Shown: one piece after another, positions 1 to 10,158 of the stretch
Numbering within the stretch: position 1 is the stretch's first letter
Layout: each line of letters opens with the position of its first letter
Translations under genes and position numbers: made by a program
Assembly (NCBI GenBank): GCA_018417955.1
Contig: JACTVC010000008.1
Span: forward strand, 682,001 to 746,000
Reading direction: 5' to 3'
DNA from: Laccaria trichodermophora
Lineage: Eukaryota; Basidiomycota; Agaricomycetes; Agaricales; Hydnangiaceae
Length of the DNA stretch: 64,000 nt
Notes under the pieces: model-generated
What the model saw: only the letters and a program-made list of their open reading frames with translations
Told to the model about the DNA's origin: nothing
Database searches by the model: none

Positions 1-2
1 CG

Positions 3-706
3 CAGGTCACTCTCCAGTGCCTTGGTGCTGCAGTAGTTATTGCAGCTCCTTCTATCCCAGCCTGGGAACAAGGATACGCAGGTGGAAACATTGGCAGCCT
101 CTTGGAGGCCATGGTCCACCCCACTGGAGGATTCGGAAAGTTCCTTGCAGTGCTACTGAGTCTTTCAGTGGCAGGCAACATTGCAGGAACATTTTACTCG
201 ATCTCCCTGAACATCCAGATCTTTATTCCTCCCCTAGTTGTAGTTCCCTGATATGTATTCTCGGTAGTTGCTACGGTGGTGTAAGTGCTCCCAATTGCCT
301 TCTTCACACAAACTTACATTCTCTTCTCAGAGTGATACCAATATCGATTGTAGGCACACACAGGTTCTATGACACGATCACCAACTTCCTTGGGCTGATC
401 GGGTACTGGGCCAGCGCCTTCATCGCTATTGTCATTCTGGAACATCTTGTGATCCGACACAACAACCCTGCGGAGTATGACCTCGATGACTGGGACGCAC
501 CAAGAAGGTTGCCTTCAGGCATCGCTGCTCTTGCTGCTGGCATAGCCTCGTTCACACTTGTTATCCCTTGTATGAGCCAGGTATGGTTCACGGGTCCAAT
601 CGCCAAAACGACAGGGGATATTGGCTTTGAGGTTGCGTTTGGGGTCAGTGCAGTACTATACCTTCCTTTTCGTCTGCTTGAGATTAGGATACAGGGGCAT
701 GTGTGA
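3..706 (+). pseudogene. NCS1 purine/cytosine permease (Fcy2-like), 3' part, in-frame stop
   Basis: C-terminal portion of a nucleobase:cation symporter-1 (Fcy2-like) plasma-membrane permease; the 5' part lies outside the window. Exon 3-280 encodes the Gly-rich AGGNIGSLL segment and hydrophobic helices, then IQIFIPPLVVVP. A 50-bp intron (281-330, GTAAGT..CTCAG) joins in frame to exon 331-706, which encodes RFYDTITNFLGLIGYW, the EHLVIR segment and two further hydrophobic stretches, and ends at TGA 704-706. Odd: codon 249-251 is TGA between Pro and Tyr-Val-Phe, where the family has Pro-Arg-aromatic, so a single C-to-T change (CGA to TGA) breaks the frame. Both splice junctions and all other codons stay open, so the lesion is recent, or a sequencing error. 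Family call is firm; whether the locus is dead is less sure. Confidence 0.78.
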
Positions 707-1149
707 TATTATGAGCAAGATATGCTTGCATCAATTCCAAGGGTTTTTAGCAAGATTTCACAATTGCACATGGACGTCACATTGTCAAAGTGCTCCAAGT
801 TGTCGCAGACGAAAACATTTATCCTTTTAGTTTTACATGCTACAGTGCAACATCACCCAAAAAGGTCTCCACTGGGCCTAACGTCGAATGTGGTGTTAGC
901 TTCATTCCATCTCATATACAAAAGATAGATACACAGTTGAACCACTGAAAGAGCTGAGTTCTTGTGCACTGGCAGCGCAGGTCAGCTCATCTGGATTCCA
1001 AACAAGGTAAAGGGCAGGATTCACGGTGAATCATAGTGCCAGGGTGAAAAAAACTGTTTTGTGCTTGGCAACTCTTTCAATTCTTCGGAATGTGACCCCT
1101 GTACTGGTCATCCACACACGCTCCTACGTATTGTCCTCCCGACACCAAT
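707..1149. repeat. Partial copy of the 5' region of the gene at 40.6-41.7 kb
   Basis: From about 944 to 1115 the sequence matches, in the same orientation, the block around 41258-41690: CAGCTCATCTGGATTCCAA is shared, then the AATGCCAG...GATGAAAAAA stretch and the CGGAA(C/T)GTG...GGTCATCC stretch. Relative to 41.2-41.6 kb this copy lacks about 265 bp, most of exon 1 of that minus-strand gene. It is therefore a truncated duplicate and cannot encode the protein. 707-943 shows no gene. Confidence 0.6.
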
Positions 1150-2235
1150 GGGTTCCCAGCCTAATGGAGTGTTTGAGTTGCCGTCCGAACACTGTTTGTT
1201 CCTCATCAAAAAGTTGTCCTAGTAGTAATCAGGCCCTGTCATATGTTGACGATTACGGTGCAGGGCGGGTGGGCCATGGCTCCTACGGGGCTGGGGTCAG
1301 AGACGGGGGATCGACTTGAATGGGGAGGGGACACTCATGTCGTTTGCACTGGCGGATTTGGCTCCTTTCAGATTCAAGTGGTCTTGCACACAACCATGCA
1401 AGTCGATTGGGTCGAAGATTTGATGGACTCTACTGCGGATGGTAGTAAGGAAGAATGCTATGATCGTTTCTTGTCGGAGGGTACTGTGTTTTTGTAGTGG
1501 TTGGTGGGTTGTCGAGGAGGTTTGGTGATGATTCGTTGGCTTTTGCCCAGTTTGTGGTGTTTTAGAGGTAGGGGTAGAGAGTGGCGAGGACGAGAGGGAG
1601 GGAGAGGTTGAATACATGGCTGAGGCGCATGCAGGTTTCTTTTGGTGGGTGTTCTTTCAGAGTCAGAGGTCTGTCACGTTTATTGGCAGCCTAATGGCAT
1701 GTTTGAGTTGCTGTCCGAACACCGTTTGTTCCTCGTCAAAAGGTTGTCCTAGTAGTAATCGGGCCCTGTCATATTTTGATGATTATGGTGCAGGGCAGGT
1801 GGGCCATGGCTCATAGGGGGCTGGGGTCAGAGACAGGGGATTGACTTGAATGGGGAGGGGACGTTCATGTCGTTTGTAATGGCAAAATTGGCTCCTTTCA
1901 GCTTCAAGTGGTTTTGCACACGACCATGCAAGTCGATTGGGTCGAAGATTTGATGGACTGTGCTGTGGATGCTAGTAACGAAGGACGCTATGATTGTTTG
2001 GTACTATATTTTTTGTGGTGGTTGGTGGGTTGTCGAGGAGGTTTGGTGATGGTTCGTTGGCTTTTGCCCAGTTTGTGGCGTTTTAGAGGTAGGGGTAGAA
2101 GCAGCGAGGTCGAGAGGGAGGGAGAGGTTGAATACACGGCTGAGGCGCATGCAGGTTTCTTTTGGTGGGGGTTGAAAGGGTTCTTTCAGAGTCAGAGTCT
2201 GCATCCAGGTCTGTCGCATTTATTGGCATCCAATC
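1150..2235. repeat. Two-copy direct tandem duplication, period about 530 bp
   Basis: CTAATGG at 1161 recurs at 1691 with the following several hundred bases: GAGTTGC(C/T)GTCCGAACAC, the TGGGCCATGGCTC block, the GGTCGAAGATTTGATGGACT block and the GAGGCGCATGCAGG block. A third copy begins near 2190 and stops. Copies differ by scattered substitutions, many C/T. Short Ser/Thr/Pro-rich open frames on the minus strand occur in both copies (TPTSKTPQTGQKPTNHHQ is shared), so the unit may derive from a gene, but I recognise no domain. Confidence 0.75.
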
Positions 2236-2399
2236 TAGTCAAATATGGGTTCAACACATCCGGACCATGGCGCAGCTGCGATGTATGCTACCTCATGAGG
2301 GTCATGAGAAATGAACACAGTGTTTAGACTGGTTTGAGGGGACATGTGGAATGAGCACTTCGAGACAAGGTGTTTGATCACGTCTGTGGAGATTGAATG

Positions 2400-4250
2400 A
2401 GTGCTTTGAAGAAACAATTTTCCCCCAAGACATACCTTCCTTGGTAGGAGGTGTTTCGAAGTATGGATCAGGAGACACGCTCAGCGGTCCAATCCTCTCC
2501 TATAGGCCCCACAAACAACGACGATGCAAAAGTCGACTCGTGCCTGTCAAAGAAGGTGACTTCGGCTGTGAATGACGACGACAACGATGGGCTCACCAGT
2601 TCGGTAAGTTTGGCACCATCAACTCCGATATTAGCCTCTCAGCGTATTTCACAACGATGACGAGCCTCCAATATGCATTTTGAATGGCACATAAGCCGTG
2701 CAGAAATCTGTCAAAGGTGGATATCGACAACCACCTCTATAGATTCATTAGCTACCACCATGATGGGAACGAAGAGAGGCATCCTCAGGAAGTCTCCACA
2801 ATAAGATGTCAACTGATAAATCAAAAGCTGTCTGACCTCACATTGATAAGATTTGAAAACCACAACCCACCCTTTGCCTGTGAGCACTCTTTCGAGCATC
2901 GTTGTCACTTATGAGCATTGAAGGCCTCGACAAAACTCAACCTCCCAGCACAGTTCACTGGTAAGGTCTGAGCCCAATCAGAACCTTCAATGACAACCAG
3001 CTGTAAACGATCTGAGCTGCTACACGACAGATTGCGGCGTGAAAGACAGTTCAGAGGCGGGGTATGCACACCTTTCTGCAGCCATGGCTGCAGGTGGAAG
3101 ACGCTTCCTTGGGTTCTGAAAGGGCATACTTGGGGCATACAGACGTCAATTCCTGGATCACAGGGTATGTAGAGAGAGTCAAAGTTCTTGTGAGCGTGCC
3201 TCCGAGCATCTTTAAGAAAAACAGCTGACAGGATGTGGGTATTACCAACCGGAGACGATGGAAACGAGTCGACAATACGGTGATCAAGATTCAAGAAATG
3301 CGGTCAATTTGCGCTGATAGGGCATTGCGGATGAGACAGCTGAGTGGGAGGAGAAGGATAGATGGATTGGCTGGATTGTGATGCTCCGGAGAGACTTGAC
3401 AAGTAAGATCTGCTGAGTTTGAGGGTTGACATCCACCTGTGGGGACATAGATGTCTGCGGGACCGTCGAGATCGTCTTCTTGCATCTCCTGTGCCACTAA
3501 CAAACTCAATCTGCTCGCCAACGCCGCATTTGTTCATGTCCCCCATGAACTGTGGTGATAGTCGAGGAGCGCCAATTCAATTTCAACATCGAGGGAGCTT
3601 CTCCAGTCCGTTCGCACTGCAAATTCACTCCAGCTCGAAGAGATCTGCACAGTAGTATCCGCTACATGGTGGCGGCTCTCCATCCCATCCACATGATTTC
3701 CAACCAACGAGTCCGAGGCTCGTTGATGTTCCAATCCCGTGAAAAGACAGGTAACAAAGGGAAATGGCCGTCTATCTGAGAAACACAAACTGCGGAAATG
3801 CCAGAGTGCAGTGGGCGCCTGCCTGAGGATTCCAGGGTGGGTGATAGGCGAGATATATAGGACCGACGTTGAGTCAGGGAAGGGGGAGTTTTTGAGCCAT
3901 CGTTGGGGGTTGTGATGGAGGAAGAGCTGGAGGTTGAACGTTGACGAGCGGATGAGGGGATGGAGGGAAGCTTGGACAGTGCTTCGCCTTTTGCTCATAC
4001 GTTTCGCAGAAGAAAGATAGGTAATTTGAGGGAATGAAGTAGGCGGTTGTGAGATGGATGGAGCTGGATGGCTGCTAATGGGATGAGGGACGGATGTCGG
4101 TTGAATGAGACAGATAAGGAGACAGATATTGATCAGGCTTCCTGCCCATCGTTTCCGTTTGTTTCATATTTATGCCTTTGGTTGCTGAAGGCTCGACATC
4201 GAGGTACAGTTATTGTTATTTGTCGGAGAAATACACCACTATTCAAACCC
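2400..4250 (-). repeat. Decayed copy of a dispersed ~1.6-kb sequence, inverted relative to 34.85-36.44 kb
   Basis: The reverse complement of this interval aligns with 34850-36440 over most of its length. Shared translated pieces include SDRRP(F/V)PFVT, DWRSS, VSGTGD(A/V)RRRSRR, LDHR(I/T)VDSF and LFVPIM(V/A)VA. The pieces fall in different frames in both copies and are broken by stops, so neither is an intact gene. Sister-copy comparison shows this copy has lost CpG relative to the other. Product not recognised. A separate short plus-strand frame (2463-2657, MDQETRSAVQSSP...) could be a first exon, without further support. Confidence 0.6.
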
Positions 4251-5103
4251 AAGGGGGTGCCGGCATTGAAAAAAAAGACCCAGGGTCGATTTTTTTTTAA
4301 AGGTGACTTGAGGTTGAACTAACTAACGTAATCAGGCACGTGTCTAAAAATAGATACATGACATCATCTGCGTGAGTGCTTCCTCCCACGCCCTCTCCCA
4401 GAAGTCACACAAGCCACGCAGACCCAATTCCGGGGCACTTGCACAATTTCAACACATTTTAGATGGAACTAGGCAGATAACGTGAGTTGAAAATCAGTCA
4501 GTTCTCATTCCCGCTACGTTAGTAGTGGGTCTTGTGGTGGGCGAAAGGGTGGGAAAAAAAACACGTGGAACTGAGACATCACGTTTTTTCACACGGTCAC
4601 ACGCAATCTCACTCTGATTAAATCATGTCATGAGCAAGTGATTAGCATAGGCATCAATGCTACCAAGCCTGCCACTGCTCAGAAGGTGACTAAAAAAATC
4701 ACAGCACAAAAGGCGTCAACCTCTAATCAACGAGCAACCACTAAAGGGAAAGAGAAGGCCTCTATGACCCCCTTGTCAGCATGCATGTCTGGCACGGCCG
4801 ATACAGATGAGTTGGCCAATGAAGACTAAGTCATGGCAGATGTGGATGATGCCTGACTTTGAAGTACCTAACATCTTTATCAGACAACATTTGAATTCAG
4901 AATATATACTAAATAACTCAAGCAAAGGGACAATTTCATTACATACATAGGACACATAAACTGGTAGTAACTTCGCTGTATTGTGGACTCGAACTTTCAA
5001 CAATATAGACATCATTCAGCCCAAGCAATGACAAGAACACTTACACCAAGCATGAACAGATCATGTGCAATAGTGGTTGCATGATTAAAAGGCTTTGACA
5101 ACT
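4251..5103. other. AT-rich stretch without a supported gene
   Basis: Contains poly-A and poly-T runs and one short Lys/Thr-rich frame (4638-4829, QKVTKKITAQKAST) resembling the basic N-termini of transposon proteins, with no domain and no downstream continuation. CpG becomes scarce from about 4.6 kb, marking the left edge of the decayed repeat island. Confidence 0.4.
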
Positions 5104-5515
5104 CAGATATATTCTGAAACTGGAAATAATCATTTTTGGTGCTACAGTGTTACCCTATGCAAACTAATTTCATTCATTTATAAAATGAGAGCAGATAGCA
5201 TGTGAGTACTGAGTGATTGTTCTGATCACATGCAATTACAGATCAATCTCTGTCTGTGCAATTAAAAAGCCAGATATATATTCTGAAACTGGAAAATATT
5301 ATTTTGGGTGCTACAATTTGTACTAGTAGTACAATGTTACCATGTGCAAACCAATTCTATTCATTTATAAACCGAGAGCAGATAGAGCCCGAGTGCTGAG
5401 TGACTTGTTCCAATCACATGCAATTACAGATCAATATCTGTCTGTGCAATTAAAAAGCTGCAATAAGTCAGATATATATTCTGAAGCTGGGAAATATTAG
5501 TTTGGCTGCTACAGC
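5104..5515 (+). repeat. Tandem repeat, about 2.2 copies, period 167-198 bp
   Basis: Copies begin at 5104, 5271 and 5469, each with CAGATATAT(AT)TTCTGAA(A/G)CTGG. They share TGGTGCTACA-like, CATTTATAAA, GAGAGCAGATAG, CACATGCAATTACAGATCAAT and CTGTCTGTGCAATTAAAAAG blocks. The third copy stops after about 45 bp. The second copy has an insertion near TGTACTAGTAGTACA that explains its extra length. No coding potential. 5516-6159 is AT-rich with no gene seen. Confidence 0.8.
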
Positions 5516-6172
5516 CATCATGATACACCACCATCATTTGATACATTTTTGACCAACTAATATCTCACTCAATACCACATCAATTTTTGTGAAATAAATT
5601 GTAATGCGCACCAAAAGTTCACATCTACTGTAGCACAAAATTTGGGAACAATTGAAGTAGTATTGGTGCTGCTGTGAAGTTTTCAAAAGAGACTGTTTTT
5701 GGAAATTGCTGCAATATGGTCACACCACCCAACGATACACCCATAATTTTGATTTTTCTTCCTGATATGTGGTTCAAGCATTCTGAAATTTGGTAGGGCT
5801 ATAGAATGTAATTTATCTCAAATATCTATGTAGTTTTTATAGCTGAATGTTGTGCTTCAAATTATTGGATACAATTTCTCAGTTTCGGCGTATCATTAGC
5901 AGGTGGATGACTGTATAATTCGAACAATAACGAACAATAAATACTATAAACGTGATGATTAATTGTAATTTCGGCAAGCAAACTCAATTGATTTCCTAGA
6001 ATGACAAGAATATGTGGTGTAAAATTATCTACATAGTCTGTACAAAAAAATGTGAATGGTAAAGAGTCGGGGAATGCTTAGCCAATGAAATGACGGAGAT
6101 GGTTTTAAGTAATGTACGATGGGGTCCAAGATGAACCGTAGCGGGCCATGCGGCTTGCCGCGCTGCATTATA

Positions 6173-9100
6173 AGGTAGGTGTCAACCACAATCAACAAAC
6201 GTCACATGACCAAGCATGACAGTCTATGTTTGGAAAGAACATGCCCATTTAATATCAATATGCATGCAACTCACGTTGTGGGACATGATTCCAAAATCTG
6301 TCAAACAGGAATTTTAAAAGGGTATCTTGGGTGATTACATTCTGAAAAAGACATGACCTCATGATAAAATATCAAAGATGGTGATTGTGCACCGAGATTG
6401 CCTTGAGATTGCATATTTAGACATGGTTAAGCTTCATCTATGTGTCCACAGAACAATGGGCAGAAAGCAAAAGGCTACGTTAGCATGCGAAGCAAACACA
6501 CAAGCTGTGCTAGCAGCCAAACAACACCGTTTCTATCCAGAACTCCTGGATGTTGACTCATCAGATGAGGAGGATGATAAATCATTGGGAGATGAAAGTG
6601 TGAGTTATATGATGAACGATTTGCAAAATAAATTTTATTCTCAAGCCTCTAGATCAGCACTCAGCAAGACCCTGTTGAAGGAGAACCACAATCGTTGAAT
6701 GTAGAATGAATGGAAATAAATCCTGATCCTGATGCAATGTTGATGTCCAACCCCAGACAACTCAGGTTCAGAGTTCCAATTGCAAAAGGATCATTAGCAC
6801 CTACTCCCCAACAAGGTGTTTTTCTCAAATGGTGCATGGTGACGGATCCTGCAGAGATTGACGGAGATGAAGAAGAGGGGACAACAACCACAGAGATCAT
6901 TCCTGACATCCTTATCGATGGTGTGGCCAAAGCTGAGGAGGATCATGGAGGCGATGACAAACTCAATGCTGATAATATATTGCAGCATGGAGAAAATATG
7001 GATCAGGAGGAAACAGCACCTCAACGTTCATCTCCACCATCCACACAACCTCAGCCACAGCTTCTAAAGGGATATGAATATACAACATTCGATCCCAAAC
7101 CATTAAATTATAGTTCACCTGGAGAAGGCTGCATGACACCTACTCAGTCATCATGTCTCAACGCATTGGTGGATTTGAAAAAAATTCTTCATCCTCCTCA
7201 AGACACAGGGCATGGTTACAAAGACCCACAGTTGGACTTGTGGTGTCATGCATGGCTAGAGGGGATGATATCAATGCTGAATATGTTTATGAGATGAGAA
7301 TCATGGACTTACAATCATTGGGGTGCCTCTGCATGTCAAGCTGCTGTTGGGATGGGGTGAGGCAAACATTGTGCACGACGCCTGTGTGAGCTGAACCAGC
7401 AATTCTTGGCAGATCGGACAATTCTCCCTGTAAATCCTTATGGTGACTGGAATGAGTCCCTCCTCATTGACAAGACAATTGTCAATGAAATCAACATTTA
7501 CCTCCTGTCTCTGGGAAATGAAATCACAGCCAAAAAATTGATGGATTTCCTTCATTGTGCTGATATCAAGGAAAAATACAGGATTGAGTGAGATATCAGC
7601 CACAAAACCGCTTGCAGATACCTTCACGCACTGGGTTATCAGTTCCAGTACACCCCTAAAGGGCAGTATGTTGATGGCCATGAAAGAGAGGATGTTGTGG
7701 CTTACTGGCAAAAGGTCTTCCTTCTGAAATGGCAAAAGATTTTGGACCAGTTAGCATCCTGGGATAAGGACATGAAAGAACACTTACCTCCCACTAGCCA
7801 ATGATGTGTGATCATCTGGTTTCATGATGAATCCATCTTCTATGCACATGATCGCCATAAGAAAGGCTGGTATCACAAAGACACGAGTGCTAAACCTTAT
7901 ACAAAAGGGGAAGGCGCTTCACTCATGATTGCCGATTTTGTCTCTGCAGATTTTGGGTGGCTCCTCTCACCTGACAGAAAGCTATCAGCATGACAAGTCT
8001 TCAGGCTGGGGAAAAACCGAGATGGCTACTTCACAAATCCTGATATTCTTGACCAAGCAAAGGAAGCAATTGATATCCTAGAAAAGTATTACCCTGATTA
8101 TGACCATGTCCTGATTTATGACAACACGACCACTCACTTGAAGCGTGCTGAGGACAGCCTTTCTGCTAGAAATATGCCAAAAAATGTGCCAAAACCAGGT
8201 TCAAACTGGGGAATTGAGGTGTCTGAGCATGATCCTGCTACTGGCAAACTTGTCTATCACCTGGATGGGACTGTCAGAAAAATCAAGATCAGAATGAGAG
8301 ACACACAATTTGAGGACAGCAGACCTCAATCTCTCTATTATCCAATGGATGACCCTAATCCAGATTTACGAGGAGTTTTTAAAGGCATGGAGGCTATCCT
8401 CCAGGAGCGAGGCTTTACAGACTCTGACCTGCACGACTCGAAGGGGAAAAAGTTGTTGGCGCAATGCAACAAGTTTAAATGCACACCTGGGGAAACAAAA
8501 TGTTGCATGTGTCACGTTTTATATAACCAGCCAGATTTCACCCAAGCAGAATCATTGCTTGAAACGTTGTGCCAAGCCTGAGGAGTTGAAGTAATATTCC
8601 TGCCCAAGTTCCACTGTGAGCTTAACTTCATTGAGCAGTGTTGGGGCCATGCGAAAAGTGTCTACTGGACTTACCCACCGTCCTCACATGAAGAGGATCT
8701 CAAGACAAACACCCTCAAGGCACTTGCTGAAGTTCCTTTACAGATGATGAGGAAATTTGCCATTCGGTCTTGATGATTCATGGATGCATATGACAAAGGA
8801 CTGAACGGAAAGCAAGCCACATGGGCATCGCAGAAATATTGTGGCCATTGCGTGCTTCCAGACCTAGATAAGCTTTTGAAAGAACTTGATGAGAATAAAG
8901 TAACTTAATGGTGCTCCAGAATACTTCTGATTCCCATTGCTGACATGGTGTGAGCATATTTTGACGATCTGATGTTCAGAGGGAAATTACTTCTCATCAG
9001 CTGAACTGATAAAGGTGAAATTTTGGCACAATGTTTGTACTTGGGTAAAGAAGAGTTCTCATTTGGAAAATGTCTTGAATTTGACCTGGATCTAAGAATA

Positions 9101-9196
9101 TCAATGGATTCTTATCTACTTTCTAATTATGGTCCCCCCCTCCAGTCACAGAAGTCACTTCACATGATGTTTATCGTTTGTGGTTGACACCTACCT
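6173..9196 (+). mobile_element. Mariner/IS630-like DNA transposon with TA target duplication
   Basis: Ends are terminal inverted repeats AGGTAGGTGTCAACCACAA (from 6173, and reverse-complemented ending at 9196), flanked by TA at 6171-6172 and 9197-9198, as expected for the IS630-Tc1-mariner group. Length 3,024 bp. It carries one degenerate transposase gene. The empty site is informative: joining the flanks gives TGCATTA-TA-ATGATGGGGG, which matches the inverted terminus of the next element near 14053-14075. The mariner-like element therefore inserted into the left end of that older element. Confidence 0.85.
6456..8908 (+). pseudogene. Mariner/IS630-like DDE transposase, degenerate
   Basis: Starts MGRKQKATLACEAN, then an acidic, Pro-rich region. 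A helix-turn-helix-like block follows (SLGNEITAKKLMDFL and ISHKTACRYLHALGYQFQ), then the catalytic part: WFHDESIFYAHD (near 7817), LIYDNTTTH (near 8111), and CELNFIEQCWGHAK (near 8610), whose N-x-IE-x-x-W matches the final acidic motif of IS630/Tc1 transposases. Spacing between second Asp and Glu is about 170 residues, much longer than in classical Tc1/mariner, so the family is atypical. Premature TGA codons occur at 6707, 7295, 7358, 7589, 7802, 7991, 8579, 8771 and 8774; all are TGA, and Arg (CGA) fits each context. The true stop is TAA 8906. A frame change between 6597 and 6670 suggests a small intron. Confidence 0.82.
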
Positions 9197-10158
9197 TAAT
9201 GATGGGGGTGGGCAATGCTCGGTAAGCATGATGTCTGTCACGTCATGCAAGACATGTTACCGTGACATCAATGGGTGACCCAGTGCTCTATTGGCTGCAC
9301 AATCACTTTAAATGGCTGGTAATAGCTGTAGAATTGAATAATAGTCTGATATGTACACCATACACCATATATATTTTAACTGAGCAGCTTGGGTATGCCC
9401 AACTCAGAAAAATCCCTGCCAAATGAAGCCCTATCCAAGCCTCCTCCCTTGCCACCAGAATTACTACTCAACAAATTGAAACTGGCAAAACTTTTCTTGC
9501 CAAAATAATTTTGAAATAAAAAAAGCTTTTCAAACATGCCAAAATTATCAAAAAATATGACCCTACTGTTGAGATACTATCAGAAAAGTTGGATATTTCA
9601 GATTTATGGGCAAGAAAAAAAAATCTAACATGGTCATTTTATTCAGAATAAAAAATAAATGACTTTTTGTTATTGCAGCAAGACTTGAAAATCAGTTCTC
9701 ATGGAGGAGTTATCTCTGCACCATCTACTGCTTATTTTGGGTGGTGGTGGCAGATTCAGGTCAATGCTGGGACTAATACTGCTGATTAAAATTTTTCAAC
9801 ATGGACAATCTCTGCAGAATTAGCAATCAATCAGCTTTTGGTAACACTCAAATATCTAGAAATGAGTTCCTCTTGAGGAGTTAAGTGAATGGTGTTTCAG
9901 GCATGGGTTGTGGCTGTGCAAGCCATTGACAAACAATACACAACAACCTATAACATGCCTTTGCCTCATGTTTTCCACACTCCTACTTGCTCTGGTATAC
10001 TCCTCTCATATTCTGGCACTCAGATCTTTATCCAAAGGCTTAGGTTATAGGTAAGGCTCTCAAAACATAGTTATTTCTGGCCAGAAACAGTTATATTGAG
10101 CATGATCTTATCATTTTTACCAGATTTCTTGGTATTCTGGCTTTGAACCTTTTGGGAT

